Below are positions 51,058 through 64,000 of a stretch of DNA of 64,000 nucleotides, in pieces. Under the pieces are notes generated by a model. That model had not been told where the DNA came from, ran no database searches, and saw only the letters and a list, made by a program, of their open reading frames with translations. The first letter of the stretch is position 1. Each line of letters opens with the position of its first letter. The position numbers and the translations under genes are program-made. This stretch comes from Desertibaculum subflavum (lineage in GTDB: Bacteria; Pseudomonadota; Alphaproteobacteria; Ferrovibrionales; Ferrovibrionaceae): the NCBI GenBank assembly GCA_003576705.1, contig QOZS01000002.1:62001-126000 (forward strand), written 5' to 3'.

Positions 51058-52212
51058 GTGACGGCGGGGGGAGCACAACAAGGCCTGGAGATCGTCCCGG
51101 TCGAGGGCCCGCGCGATCTTGATGCCTTTGTCCGGGTCCAGCACGAGCTGCACCGCGGTCAGCCGCACTTCGTGCCGCCGCTCTACATTGAGCGGCGCGA
51201 CGCGCTGTCGGCTACGAAGAACCCATATTTCAAGCATGCCGAGACCCGCTTCTGGTACGCCCGCCGGGGCGACAAGGCGGTCGGTCGCATCAGCGCGCAG
51301 ATATGCCGCCTGCACATCGCCAAGCACGATCCCCAGGGCGGCCATTTCGGGCTGATCGAATCCATCGACGACGCGGACGTGGTCGCCGCGCTGACCGGCA
51401 CGGCCGAAGCCTGGCTGAAGTCCAAGGGCATGCGCCGGGTGCTGGGGCCGTTCAACCTGTCGATCAACGAGCAGATGGGCCTTCTGGTCGCCGGCTTCGA
51501 CACCCCGCCGCGCCTGCTGATGGCGCATGACCAGCCTTATATGGGCGGGCTGCTGGAACAGGCCGGCTATGCCAAGGCGAAGGACGTCTACGCCTACGAC
51601 TACGACATGGTGGCCGAGCCGCCGAAGGCGATTGCGCGCCTGCTGTCGCGCCAGGCGCCGCCGCGGCTGGTGATCCGGCCGATGCGGGCGAAGGAATACG
51701 GTGTCGAGCTGGCGCGGGCCCTCGACATCTTCAACGACGCCTGGGCCGACAATTGGGGCGCCGTACCTTATACGCCGGAGGAGGTGCTGCATCTCGGCAA
51801 GGAGCTGAAGCCGCTGATCGAGGCGCGCTATTTCTGGTTCGCGGAGCTGGACGGCGAGCCGGTCGGCTTCATCATCGGCCTGCCGGACCTGCACCAGGCG
51901 ATCCATGATCTCGACGGGAAGCTGCTGCCGTTCGGCGTGGTGAAGCTGATCTGGCGGCTCAAGATCAGGGGCGTGAACGGCGGCCGTGTGCCGCTGATGG
52001 GGATCAAGCGCAAGCTGCAGAGCACCGCGCTCGGCGCCACCATCCCGCTCTACCTGATCGCCAAGCTGCGCGAGGCGGGGCTCGCCCAGGGCTATCGCCA
52101 TATCGAGCTGTCGTGGATCCTGGAAGACAACACGGCCATGCGACACATCTGCGAGGCGCTCTGCGGCCCGCCCTACAAGACCTATCGGATCTACGGCAAA
52201 GAGCTGGCGTGA
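51058..52212 (+). CDS. bcerS: Bacterial ceramide synthase (bCerS)-like GNAT acyltransferase
   Basis: A 384-residue GNAT-fold protein of the group often mislabelled 'dATP pyrophosphohydrolase'. Motifs include HFVPPLYIERRDAL, FWYARRGDKAVGRISAQI and LGPFNLSINEQMGLLV, and the C-terminal HIELSWILEDNTAMRHICEA. The Caulobacter member of this group is the bacterial ceramide synthase, which N-acylates 3-oxo-sphinganine. Presence with spt, cerR, ACP and acyl-AMP ligase supports the same role here. It begins at GTG 51058 and overlaps the next gene by GTGA. Confidence 0.87.
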   Translation: MTAGGAQQGLEIVPVEGPRDLDAFVRVQHELHRGQPHFVPPLYIERRDALSATKNPYFKHAETRFWYARRGDKAVGRISAQICRLHIAKHDPQGGHFGLIESIDDADVVAALTGTAEAWLKSKGMRRVLGPFNLSINEQMGLLVAGFDTPPRLLMAHDQPYMGGLLEQAGYAKAKDVYAYDYDMVAEPPKAIARLLSRQAPPRLVIRPMRAKEYGVELARALDIFNDAWADNWGAVPYTPEEVLHLGKELKPLIEARYFWFAELDGEPVGFIIGLPDLHQAIHDLDGKLLPFGVVKLIWRLKIRGVNGGRVPLMGIKRKLQSTALGATIPLYLIAKLREAGLAQGYRHIELSWILEDNTAMRHICEALCGPPYKTYRIYGKELA

Positions 52213-53012
52213 GCGGCCCCATTCCCGCGCTCATTCTGGCCGGCAGCCGCGGGCCGGACGATCCCCTGGCGCTGGCGACGGGAACGGAGCACAAGGCCTT
52301 CATCGAGATCGGCGGACAGCCGATGCTGGCCCGCGTCGTCGCGGCCTTGTCGCAGGTGCCGGCGGTGGGGCGGATCACCATTGCCATCGAGCGGCCGGAA
52401 CTGGTCGAGGCGGCGACAAGCCTGGCGCATTGGCGCGCAGAGGGCCGCCTCTCCGTGATGCGCGCCGCCGACTCGCCGGCGGCGACCGTCGCCCGGGCCT
52501 TGGAGCAGATCGACGGCGCCCCGCCGCTGTTCGTCACCACGGCCGACCATGCCCTGCTCACCCCGCAGATGGTTCGGCATTTCCTCGATCACGCGCCGGC
52601 CGAGGCGGATGTCGCGGCCGGCATCGCCACCGACCACACCATCCAGGCGGCCTATCCGGGCACGCGGCGCACCTATCTCCGCTTCCGCGGCATCGCCTTC
52701 AGCGGCTGCAACCTGTTCCTGTTCCGCAGCGAACGCGCCCGCCATGTCGCCGACCTCTGGCGCGAGGTCGAGCGCCACCGCAAACGGCCTTGGCGCATGA
52801 TCGCAATGCTCGGCATCGGCAATCTGACCCGCTTCCTGCTCGGCAGGCTGACGCTGCCGGACGCGCTGGCGCGCCTGTCGACACGGACCGGGGCGCGGCT
52901 TGCCGCCGTCGACATGCCGTTCGCCGAGGCCGCGATCGACGTCGACAAGCCGGCCGATCTGGAACTGGTACGCGGGATCGTCGAACGCTCGGTCAGCCCT
53001 TCCCGGCCTTGA
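52209..53012 (+). CDS. MobA-like nucleotidyltransferase
   Basis: A 267-residue nucleotidyltransferase of the MobA-like/NTP-transferase group: PALILAGSRGPDDPLA at the N-terminus, then KAFIEIGGQPMLARVVAAL, a TTADHALLTPQM acidic segment for metal binding, and DVDKPADLELV at the end. It overlaps the bCerS-like gene (GTGA) and so is probably co-translated with it. In this setting it could activate a head-group precursor of the sphingolipid. It converges with the LicC-like gene, overlapping by 20 bases. Confidence 0.8.
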   Translation: MSGPIPALILAGSRGPDDPLALATGTEHKAFIEIGGQPMLARVVAALSQVPAVGRITIAIERPELVEAATSLAHWRAEGRLSVMRAADSPAATVARALEQIDGAPPLFVTTADHALLTPQMVRHFLDHAPAEADVAAGIATDHTIQAAYPGTRRTYLRFRGIAFSGCNLFLFRSERARHVADLWREVERHRKRPWRMIAMLGIGNLTRFLLGRLTLPDALARLSTRTGARLAAVDMPFAEAAIDVDKPADLELVRGIVERSVSPSRP

Positions 53013-53736
53013 TCCAGCGCCGGGCGAGATCGTTGGCGCGATCGACATCGGCGGGAAAGTCGACTTCGCCCCATTCCAGCCCCTCGATCGAGGCGACGCC
53101 GACATGGCCGGCGCGGGCGATCTCGGCGATCACCGAGAGGTACCAGAGCTTGAGCCCCTCGGGCCGCTTCATCACCGTCTCGACGGCGTTGCGGAACAGT
53201 GCCGGCCCGTCGCCCTTGAAATGGAGCATGCCGATCGATTCGCCGTTGGTGACGTCGCTGGTCAGCGTCTTGCCGATATCGATCAGCCGGTCGCCTTCGA
53301 CCGCGACCTTCATGTCGTCGGCGTCGTAATTGTCCTTGCGGTCGATGGTGACGGTGATCGGCATCTTCGCCGTCTGCAGCAGGCGCTGCATGATCGCCGG
53401 TTCCGAGATGGTGTCGCCGTTCATCAGCACGAAATCGCCTTCCATCTCGCCGCGCGCCAGGAAGCAGCTCGCGAGATTGTCGGACACGGCATAGAACGGG
53501 TTGTGCAGCAGGCGGATCTTGAGACCCGGGATCTTCACGCGGGCGAGCCGCTCCTCGACCTTCTCGGCCATGAAGCCGACGACGACGACAACCTCGGTGA
53601 TGCCGTTCCTGGCCAGCGAATGGATCTGCCACTCGATCAGGGTGCGGTCGCCGACAGGAAGCAGGCATTTCGGCCGGTCGGCGGTCAGCGGCATCAGCCG
53701 CTTGCCCTGGCCGGCGCTGAGGGTAATGGCTTTCAA
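52993..53736 (-). CDS. LicC-like phosphocholine/sugar-phosphate nucleotidyltransferase
   Basis: A 247-residue nucleotidyltransferase starting KAITLSAGQGKRLMPLTADR with a complete GxGxRL-x-K-type catalytic loop, then PKCLLPVGDRTLIEWQI, LMNGDTI for metal binding, and the LicC-type SCFLARGEMEGDFV. The family makes CDP-choline or related CDP-alcohols from the phospho-alcohol. TTG at 53736 is the best start (GGAG upstream). It sits at the border between the sphingolipid region and gltDB, and may prepare an activated head group. Confidence 0.82.
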   Translation of the reverse strand: MKAITLSAGQGKRLMPLTADRPKCLLPVGDRTLIEWQIHSLARNGITEVVVVVGFMAEKVEERLARVKIPGLKIRLLHNPFYAVSDNLASCFLARGEMEGDFVLMNGDTISEPAIMQRLLQTAKMPITVTIDRKDNYDADDMKVAVEGDRLIDIGKTLTSDVTNGESIGMLHFKGDGPALFRNAVETVMKRPEGLKLWYLSVIAEIARAGHVGVASIEGLEWGEVDFPADVDRANDLARRWIKAGKG

Positions 53737-53807
53737 GATCGCGATCTCCGGATCGGGAAAGCCCCCTTCTAGCTCGGATTCACCGCTTCGGGGAGAGCCG
53801 TGAGCGC

Positions 53808-55227
53808 TCAGCGCGGCAAATCGGAGCTTCCCATCAGGAAGGCATCCACCGCGCGGGCGGCCTGGCGCCCTTCGCGGATGGCCCAGACGACAAGGGACTG
53901 GCCGCGACGCATATCGCCGGCGGCGAAGACCTTCGGGTTCGACGTCTGATAGCGGTCGGTGTCCGCCTTGACGTTGCCGCGGCCGTCCCGCTCCAGGGCG
54001 AGCTGCTCCAGCATGCCGGCATGCACCGGATGCACGAAGCCCATGGCGAGCAGGACGAGATCGGCCGGGATCTCGAACTCGCTGCCCGCCACTTCCTGCA
54101 TGCGGGCGCCTTCCCAGAGCAGCCTGGCACCGCGAAGCCTGGTGACCCGGCCGTTCTCGCCGATGAAGGCCTTGGTCGTCACCGCGAAATCGCGCTCGCA
54201 GCCTTCCTCGTGCGACGAGGAGCTGCGCAGCTTGAGCGGCCAATTCGGCCAGACCAGCGGCGTGTTCTCCTTCACCGGCGGCCGCGGCAGGATCTCGAAT
54301 TGCGTGATCGAGGCAGCACCCTGGCGGTTCGCCGTGCCGATGCAGTCCGAGCCGGTATCGCCGCCGCCGATTACCACCACGTGCTTGCCCGTCGCCAGAA
54401 TCTGGCGCTGGTCCGAGGCATCGTCGCCGGCGACGCGCTTGTTCTGCTGCGTCAGGTAGTCCATCGCATAGTGGACGCCGTCGAGCTCACGTCCCGGCAC
54501 GGGCAGGTCGCGCGGATGCTCGGCGCCGCCGGTCAGCAGCACCGCATCGTGCTCGGCGGTGAGCCTGTCCGCCGCGAAGCCGACCCCGACATGCACGCCG
54601 GTGCAGAAGGTGACGCCCTCTGCCGCCATCTGCGCCATGCGGCGGTCGATCAGCCGCTTGTCCATCTTGAAATCGGGAATGCCGTAGCGGAGCAGGCCGC
54701 CGATACGGTCGGCCTTCTCGAACAGTGTCACATTGTGGCCGGCGCGGGCGAGCTGCTGCGCCGCCGCCATGCCGGCGGGACCGGAGCCGACCACGGCGAT
54801 CCGCTTGCCGGTCTTCGCCGCCGGCACGACCGGCGCGATCCAGCCCTCGTCCCAGCCGCGATCGACGATGGCGCATTCGATCGTCTTGATCGTCACCGGG
54901 TCGTCGTTGATGGTCAGCACGCAGGACGCCTCACAGGGCGCCGGGCAGATGCGGCCGGTGAACTCGGGGAAATTGTTGGTCGAATGCAGCGAGTCCAGCG
55001 CGGCCCGCCACTGGTGGCGGTAGACCAGATTGTTCCAGTCCGGAATCAGGTTGTTGACCGGACAGCCGTTGTGACAGAACGGCACGCCGCAATCCATGCA
55101 GCGCGCAGCCTGCTTGGCGAGCTTCTCCTCCGGCAGCGGGACCAGGAACTCGTCGTATCCCTTGACCCGTTCCTTCGCCTTGACGTAGCCGCGATCCTCG
55201 CGGCCGAACTCGAGAAAGCCGGTGACC

Positions 55228-55235
<8 letters not shown>
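53808..55235 (-). CDS. gltD: Glutamate synthase small subunit (GltD)
   Basis: A 475-residue GltD. The N-terminal region holds two 4Fe-4S binding sets ([17 protein letters not shown] and [11 protein letters not shown]), the FAD loop is [15 protein letters not shown], and the NADPH loop is [11 protein letters not shown]. It passes electrons from NADPH through FAD and Fe-S clusters to GltB. The gene overlaps the gltB stop by eight bases on the same strand and is downstream of it. Confidence 0.96.
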
Positions 55236-59841
<4,606 letters not shown>

Positions 59842-60023
59842 CCCATCGACCCTTTCCCCATTCGCGGCCTTTCGGCCTGCGTTTCCGCCCACCCCCGCGC
59901 CCATGCCAACCGTCGGTCGGTCTGCCTGCCCGGCCGCCAGCCTCGTTGTCTCGCGGAAGCTTCAATTTGTTACATAGACCGCCCGTCGGCCGCAACGACC
60001 GAGTCGGTCCGCAACACGCCGCG

Positions 60024-61565
60024 TCACACCAGTTTCGACTGGCGCCCCTGCCAGTACCTATCGCGAATCAGTCGCTTGTAAAGCTTGCCCGTCGGGTGGC
60101 GCGGCAGCTCGGCCTCGAAATCCACGCTGCGGGGGCATTTGATCGCCGACAAGTGCGCCTTGCAGAAGGCGATCAGCTCCTCGGCCAGGGCCGGGCCTGC
60201 CGCGCCTGGATCGATCGGCTGCACCACCGCCTTCACTTCCTCGCCGAAATCGACGTTCGGCACGCCGATCACCGCCACGTCAGCGACCTTGGGATGGGTG
60301 ACCAGGAGATTCTCCACTTCCTGCGGGTAGATATTCACCCCGCCGGAAATGATCATATGGGCCTTGCGATCGGTCAGGTGCAGAAAGCCGTCCTTGTCCA
60401 GGTAGCCGATATCGCCGAGCGTCGACCAGCCTTGCGGCGTGCGTGACTCTTTCGTTTTCCCCGGATCGTTGTGGTACTCGAAGACCGGGCCGTTGGCGAA
60501 GTAGATCATGCCCGCTTCGCCCTGGGGCTGCTCCTTGCCCGCCTCGTCCAGGATGTGGATCTCGCCGAGCAGCGCGCGGCCGACCGTGCCCTTGTGGGCC
60601 AGCCATTCCTGGCTGTTGCAGGCGACGAAGCCGTTGCCCTCGGTGCCGGCGTAGTATTCGTGCAGCACCGGGCCCCACCAGCGGATCATCTCCTCCTTCA
60701 CCTGCACCGGACAGGGCGCGGCCGCGTGGATCGCGACCTTGAGGGAGGAGACGTCGTATTTCTTCCGCACCGCCTCCGGCAGTTTCAGCATGCGGACGAA
60801 CATGGTCGGCACCCATTGCGAGTGCGTGACCTTGTATTTCTCGATCAGCGCCAGCGCCTGCTCGGCGTCGAAATGCTCCATGACGATGCTGGTGCCGCCG
60901 ATCCGCATCACCGTCATGTTGTAGCGCAGCGGCGCCGCGTGATAGAGCGGCGCCGGCGAGAGATAGACGACCTCAGACGTCAGGCCATAGAGCGCCGTCG
61001 CCAGGTTGAGCAGCGAGCCCGGCGCGTCGATCGCCTCCTCCAGCAGCTCGGTCTTCACGCCCTTCGGCCGGCCGGTCGTGCCGGAGGAATAGAGCATGTC
61101 GCGGCCGGCGCGCTGGTCGGCGATCGGCGTCGACGGCATGGCGGCGAGGGAGGTTTCCCAGCCCTCGTAGCCGTCGATCTCGCCGCCGACGGCGAAGCGA
61201 TGCGGCACCTTCGGCATGCGCGTCCGCAGTTCCAGCGCCTGGCTCCGCTGGCTGACGGAGGCGATGAACAGCTTCGCGCCGCAATCGTTGATGATGTACT
61301 CCGCCTCCTCGGCCGTCAGGCGCGAGCTCATGGCGGTGTAGAGCAGGCCGGCGCGCTGCGCCGCCCAGCAGATCTCGAAATAGCGGGCGTTGTTGTCCAT
61401 CTGCAGCGCGATGGCATCGCCCGCCTTCAGGCCGAGCTGGCGGAACAGCTGCGCGCCCTGGTTGGAGCGCTGGTCGAGCTGGCGGTAGGTCACCGTCTCG
61501 CCGGTCGCGGCCATGATGTAGGCCGCCTTGTCCGGCGTCTTCTGGGCATGGATATAGGGATGCAT
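60024..61565 (-). CDS. Acyl-CoA synthetase (AMP-forming ligase)
   Basis: A 513-residue ANL-superfamily acid:CoA ligase. A3 is DMLYSSGTTGRPKGVKTE, A5 HEYYAGTEGNG, A7 STLGDIGYLDKDG, and the C-terminal lysine is in HPTGKLYKR. It activates a carboxylic acid as acyl-CoA, perhaps an aromatic or fatty acid. It lies 46 bases downstream of livM on the same strand, so the transporter genes and the ligase probably handle one substrate: uptake followed by CoA activation. It ends 182 bases from the gltB GTG, with no other gene in the spacer. Confidence 0.87.
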   Translation of the reverse strand: MHPYIHAQKTPDKAAYIMAATGETVTYRQLDQRSNQGAQLFRQLGLKAGDAIALQMDNNARYFEICWAAQRAGLLYTAMSSRLTAEEAEYIINDCGAKLFIASVSQRSQALELRTRMPKVPHRFAVGGEIDGYEGWETSLAAMPSTPIADQRAGRDMLYSSGTTGRPKGVKTELLEEAIDAPGSLLNLATALYGLTSEVVYLSPAPLYHAAPLRYNMTVMRIGGTSIVMEHFDAEQALALIEKYKVTHSQWVPTMFVRMLKLPEAVRKKYDVSSLKVAIHAAAPCPVQVKEEMIRWWGPVLHEYYAGTEGNGFVACNSQEWLAHKGTVGRALLGEIHILDEAGKEQPQGEAGMIYFANGPVFEYHNDPGKTKESRTPQGWSTLGDIGYLDKDGFLHLTDRKAHMIISGGVNIYPQEVENLLVTHPKVADVAVIGVPNVDFGEEVKAVVQPIDPGAAGPALAEELIAFCKAHLSAIKCPRSVDFEAELPRHPTGKLYKRLIRDRYWQGRQSKLV

Positions 61566-61611
61566 TGTCGTTGCTGGTCCTGAACGGGGACGCTTCCTCC
61601 GGGAAGCGCCG

Positions 61612-62586
61612 TTATGCCGCTTTGGCCTTGGCCCGTTCAAGCCCGGCGAAGACGGCACCCAGGATACCCTTCGGCATGAAGATGATGAACAACACCAGCA
61701 TTAGGCCGTAAATCGTTGTATCGGCGGCATGATACTCGTTACCGATCAGAATGCGGAGGGTCTCGGCCAGGATCAGGGTGAAGGCGGCGCCGACGGTCGG
61801 GCCGAGCTGGACGAACATGCCGCCGGCGACGACCGCGAACACGATCTGCAGCGAGACGCCGATCCCTGAGACGGTCTCCGGGTTGATGTACATCTGGTAC
61901 TGCCCGAACACCGCGCCGCCGAGCGCGGTCAGCCCGGCCGAGAGCAGGATGATGCGGATCTTCTCGACGCCGACATTGATGCCGACCGAAGCCGAGGCAT
62001 CCTCGTCGGAGGAGATCGCCTGCAGCGCGTAGCGGCCCATGCCGCGATCCACCGCGCGCCACACGAAGAGACCGATCAGCCAGAGTACCAGGGCGACGTA
62101 GAGGAACACGGTCTTGGAGGCGAACTGGAAGGCATAGATCGACGTGCCCGCCGCCTCGCGGTTCGGCGTCAGACCGAGCGAGCCGCCGGTGATGTCGCGC
62201 AGACCCACGATGCTGAGGGCGACCACCGCGGTCAGCGCGAGCGTCACCAGCGCGAAATAGTGGCCGACGATGCGAAGCCGGACGCAGGGCCAACCCACGA
62301 TCGCCGCCAGCGCCACGGCCGCCGCGACAGCGATCGGCATGCCGATCCAGGGCGTCAGCTCGAAGAAATTCCACAGCAGGACCGTGACATAGGCGCCGAT
62401 CCCCATGAAGGCACCGTGGCCGAGCGAGACCAGGCCGAACCGGCCCATCAGCGACCACGCGGTGTAGATGAAGCCCCAGAGCAGGATCTGCACCAGGATG
62501 TGGATGAAGTAATCCGTCTGGCCGGCGAACGGGGCCAGTGCCACCAGCGCGGCGATGACCAGAGGGGCGATGACGTCGCGCTGCAT
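61612..62586 (-). CDS. livM: Branched-chain amino acid-type ABC transporter permease LivM
   Basis: A 324-residue permease with about nine membrane helices. WSLMGRFGLVSLGHGAFMGI and ALQAISSDEDASASVGINV are typical LivM signatures, and MPKGILGAVFAGLERAKAK lies near the C-terminus. It forms the translocation pore with LivH. Known substrates of this family are branched-chain amino acids, urea, or aromatic acids. It starts four bases after livH. Confidence 0.94.
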   Translation of the reverse strand: MQRDVIAPLVIAALVALAPFAGQTDYFIHILVQILLWGFIYTAWSLMGRFGLVSLGHGAFMGIGAYVTVLLWNFFELTPWIGMPIAVAAAVALAAIVGWPCVRLRIVGHYFALVTLALTAVVALSIVGLRDITGGSLGLTPNREAAGTSIYAFQFASKTVFLYVALVLWLIGLFVWRAVDRGMGRYALQAISSDEDASASVGINVGVEKIRIILLSAGLTALGGAVFGQYQMYINPETVSGIGVSLQIVFAVVAGGMFVQLGPTVGAAFTLILAETLRILIGNEYHAADTTIYGLMLVLFIIFMPKGILGAVFAGLERAKAKAA

Positions 62587-62590
62587 GGGC

Positions 62591-63457
62591 CTATTTCCCG
62601 AACAGGCCCTGCGGCCTGATGAACATGGTCAGGATGAAGAAGGCGAAGGCGATGACGTAGCCCCACTCGATATGGAAGAAGAACCCGCCGATCGAGATGA
62701 ACTGGCTGATGATGAAGGCGGCGACGAAACCGCCGATCATGTTGCCGAGCCCGCCCAGCACGCAGATCATGAAGGTGATCGGCCCAAAGGTGAGGCCGAT
62801 CGCCGGATGCACGTCGTATTGCAGCACCAGCAGGCAGGCCGCGAGGCCGGCGAGCCCGCCCCCGATGCCCGAGGTGACCAGATAGAGCTTGCGGCTGTCG
62901 ACGCCCATCAGCGGCATGATCTCGCGGTCCTGCGCGATGGCGCGGATCGCGGTGCCGAGGAAGGTGCGGGTGAGGAAGAGGTAGAGGCCCACCATGCCAG
63001 CCAGCGCCACCAGGAAGGCCAGCACGCGGGCATAGGAGAAATACATCTCGCCGAAGTTCAGGATCGGCAGCTTGAGGCCGAGATTGCGGAACTCGATCCC
63101 GAACACCAGAGTCGCGAAGCTCTGCAGGAAGAACAGGACCCCGCCGGTGACCAGCAGCTGGTTGATCGGCTCGCTCTGCAGGACGGGACGAATGACCAGG
63201 TAGTGCAGCAGCGCACCGAGCACGCCGACCACCACCACCGCCCCAAGGCAGGCGAGCAGGACCGGGACCCCGTAGACGACGTGCAGAAAATAGACCGTGT
63301 ACATGCCGAGCATGACCAGCTCGGCATAGCAGATCCACACCACGTCGATGACGCCGAAGACCAGGTTGAGGCCGAGCGCGAGCAGGCCGAGCACGCCGCC
63401 GAGCAGCACGCCGTTCACGATCGCCTCGAGCAGGTAGATGTCGAAGATTGTGTCCAT
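62591..63457 (-). CDS. livH: Branched-chain amino acid-type ABC transporter permease LivH
   Basis: A 288-residue permease with about eight helices. ILLEAIVNGV-like N-terminus (here IYLLEAIVNGVLLGGVLGLL), TRTFLGTAIRAIAQDREI and LGGLGNMIGGFVAAFIISQF are typical LivH features. It pairs with LivM and the LivG/LivF ATPases. Spacing is three bases from livF and four from livM, so the genes form one operon. The solute-binding protein and LivG are not in the window. Confidence 0.94.
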   Translation of the reverse strand: MDTIFDIYLLEAIVNGVLLGGVLGLLALGLNLVFGVIDVVWICYAELVMLGMYTVYFLHVVYGVPVLLACLGAVVVVGVLGALLHYLVIRPVLQSEPINQLLVTGGVLFFLQSFATLVFGIEFRNLGLKLPILNFGEMYFSYARVLAFLVALAGMVGLYLFLTRTFLGTAIRAIAQDREIMPLMGVDSRKLYLVTSGIGGGLAGLAACLLVLQYDVHPAIGLTFGPITFMICVLGGLGNMIGGFVAAFIISQFISIGGFFFHIEWGYVIAFAFFILTMFIRPQGLFGK

Positions 63458-63460
63458 GCG

Positions 63461-64000
<540 letters not shown>

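Noticed and set aside
51058..52212. dATP pyrophosphohydrolase
   Set aside because: This common label has no support in the motifs; there is no Nudix box, and the protein matches the bCerS-like GNAT group.

Overview
The window is GC-rich and densely coded, with short intergenic gaps, many overlapping stop/start junctions (ATGA, GTGA) and frequent GTG/TTG starts. Gene content points to an alphaproteobacterium, probably of a Rhodospirillales/Reyranella-like lineage. The indicators are a betaine-lipid btaAB pair, a Caulobacter-type ceramide gene set, glutamate synthase GltBD, MatB, and CaiB-type and acyl-CoA enzymes. The lineage below class level is a guess from content only.

Layout. 1-9.9 kb: a partial GT-C membrane glycosyltransferase, a CaiB-family CoA transferase, btaA-btaB (diacylglyceryl-trimethylhomoserine synthesis) behind a PHO-box-like site, a MATE exporter, a FemAB/GNAT-like protein, a dodecin, a nitroreductase, tRNA-Thr(CGU), a PPK2 and a GST. 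9.8-14.6 kb (mostly minus strand): an MBL hydrolase, a methyltransferase, an SDR, a crotonase, tag and ygfZ. 14.6-24.9 kb: a GT9 glycosyltransferase, dihydroorotase, two HAD phosphatases, a copper pair (DUF2946 + PCuAC), gshB, pyridoxal kinase, an MlrC-type M81 peptidase, a membrane protein, a flavin monooxygenase-like protein and a VOC protein. 25-35.8 kb: a diguanylate cyclase, NIPSNAP, matB, an acyl-CoA dehydrogenase, a GST, a small accessory islet (HEPN protein plus a toxin-first HigBA-like module with twin operators), an epimerase, a FAD-linked oxidase, a thioesterase and a pentapeptide-repeat protein. Three composite palindromic repeats lie in this stretch. 35.8-36.9 kb: AT-rich, gene-poor spacers around a small FlaG-like gene.

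37.9-53.7 kb is the most notable region. It appears to encode a complete bacterial sphingolipid pathway. Fatty acyl-AMP ligase loads a dedicated acyl carrier protein; serine palmitoyltransferase makes the 3-oxo-sphingoid base; a bCerS-like GNAT acyltransferase N-acylates it; a CerR-like reductase completes ceramide. The plus-strand trio of a CDP-alcohol phosphatidyltransferase, a DAG/ceramide kinase and a Tam41-like cytidylyltransferase suggests ceramide to ceramide-1-phosphate to CDP-ceramide to a phosphosphingolipid. The same region carries a lipid hydroxylase, two head-group-type nucleotidyltransferases, an ELM1-family GT-B-like protein, a CMP-sugar synthetase-like enzyme and a LptF-LptG pair outside its usual lptD neighbourhood. 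I infer that this pair may export sphingolipid.

53.8-64 kb (minus strand): gltD-gltB, then an acyl-CoA synthetase downstream of livF-livH-livM (branched-chain amino acid/aromatic acid ABC transporter), with livF cut by the window end.
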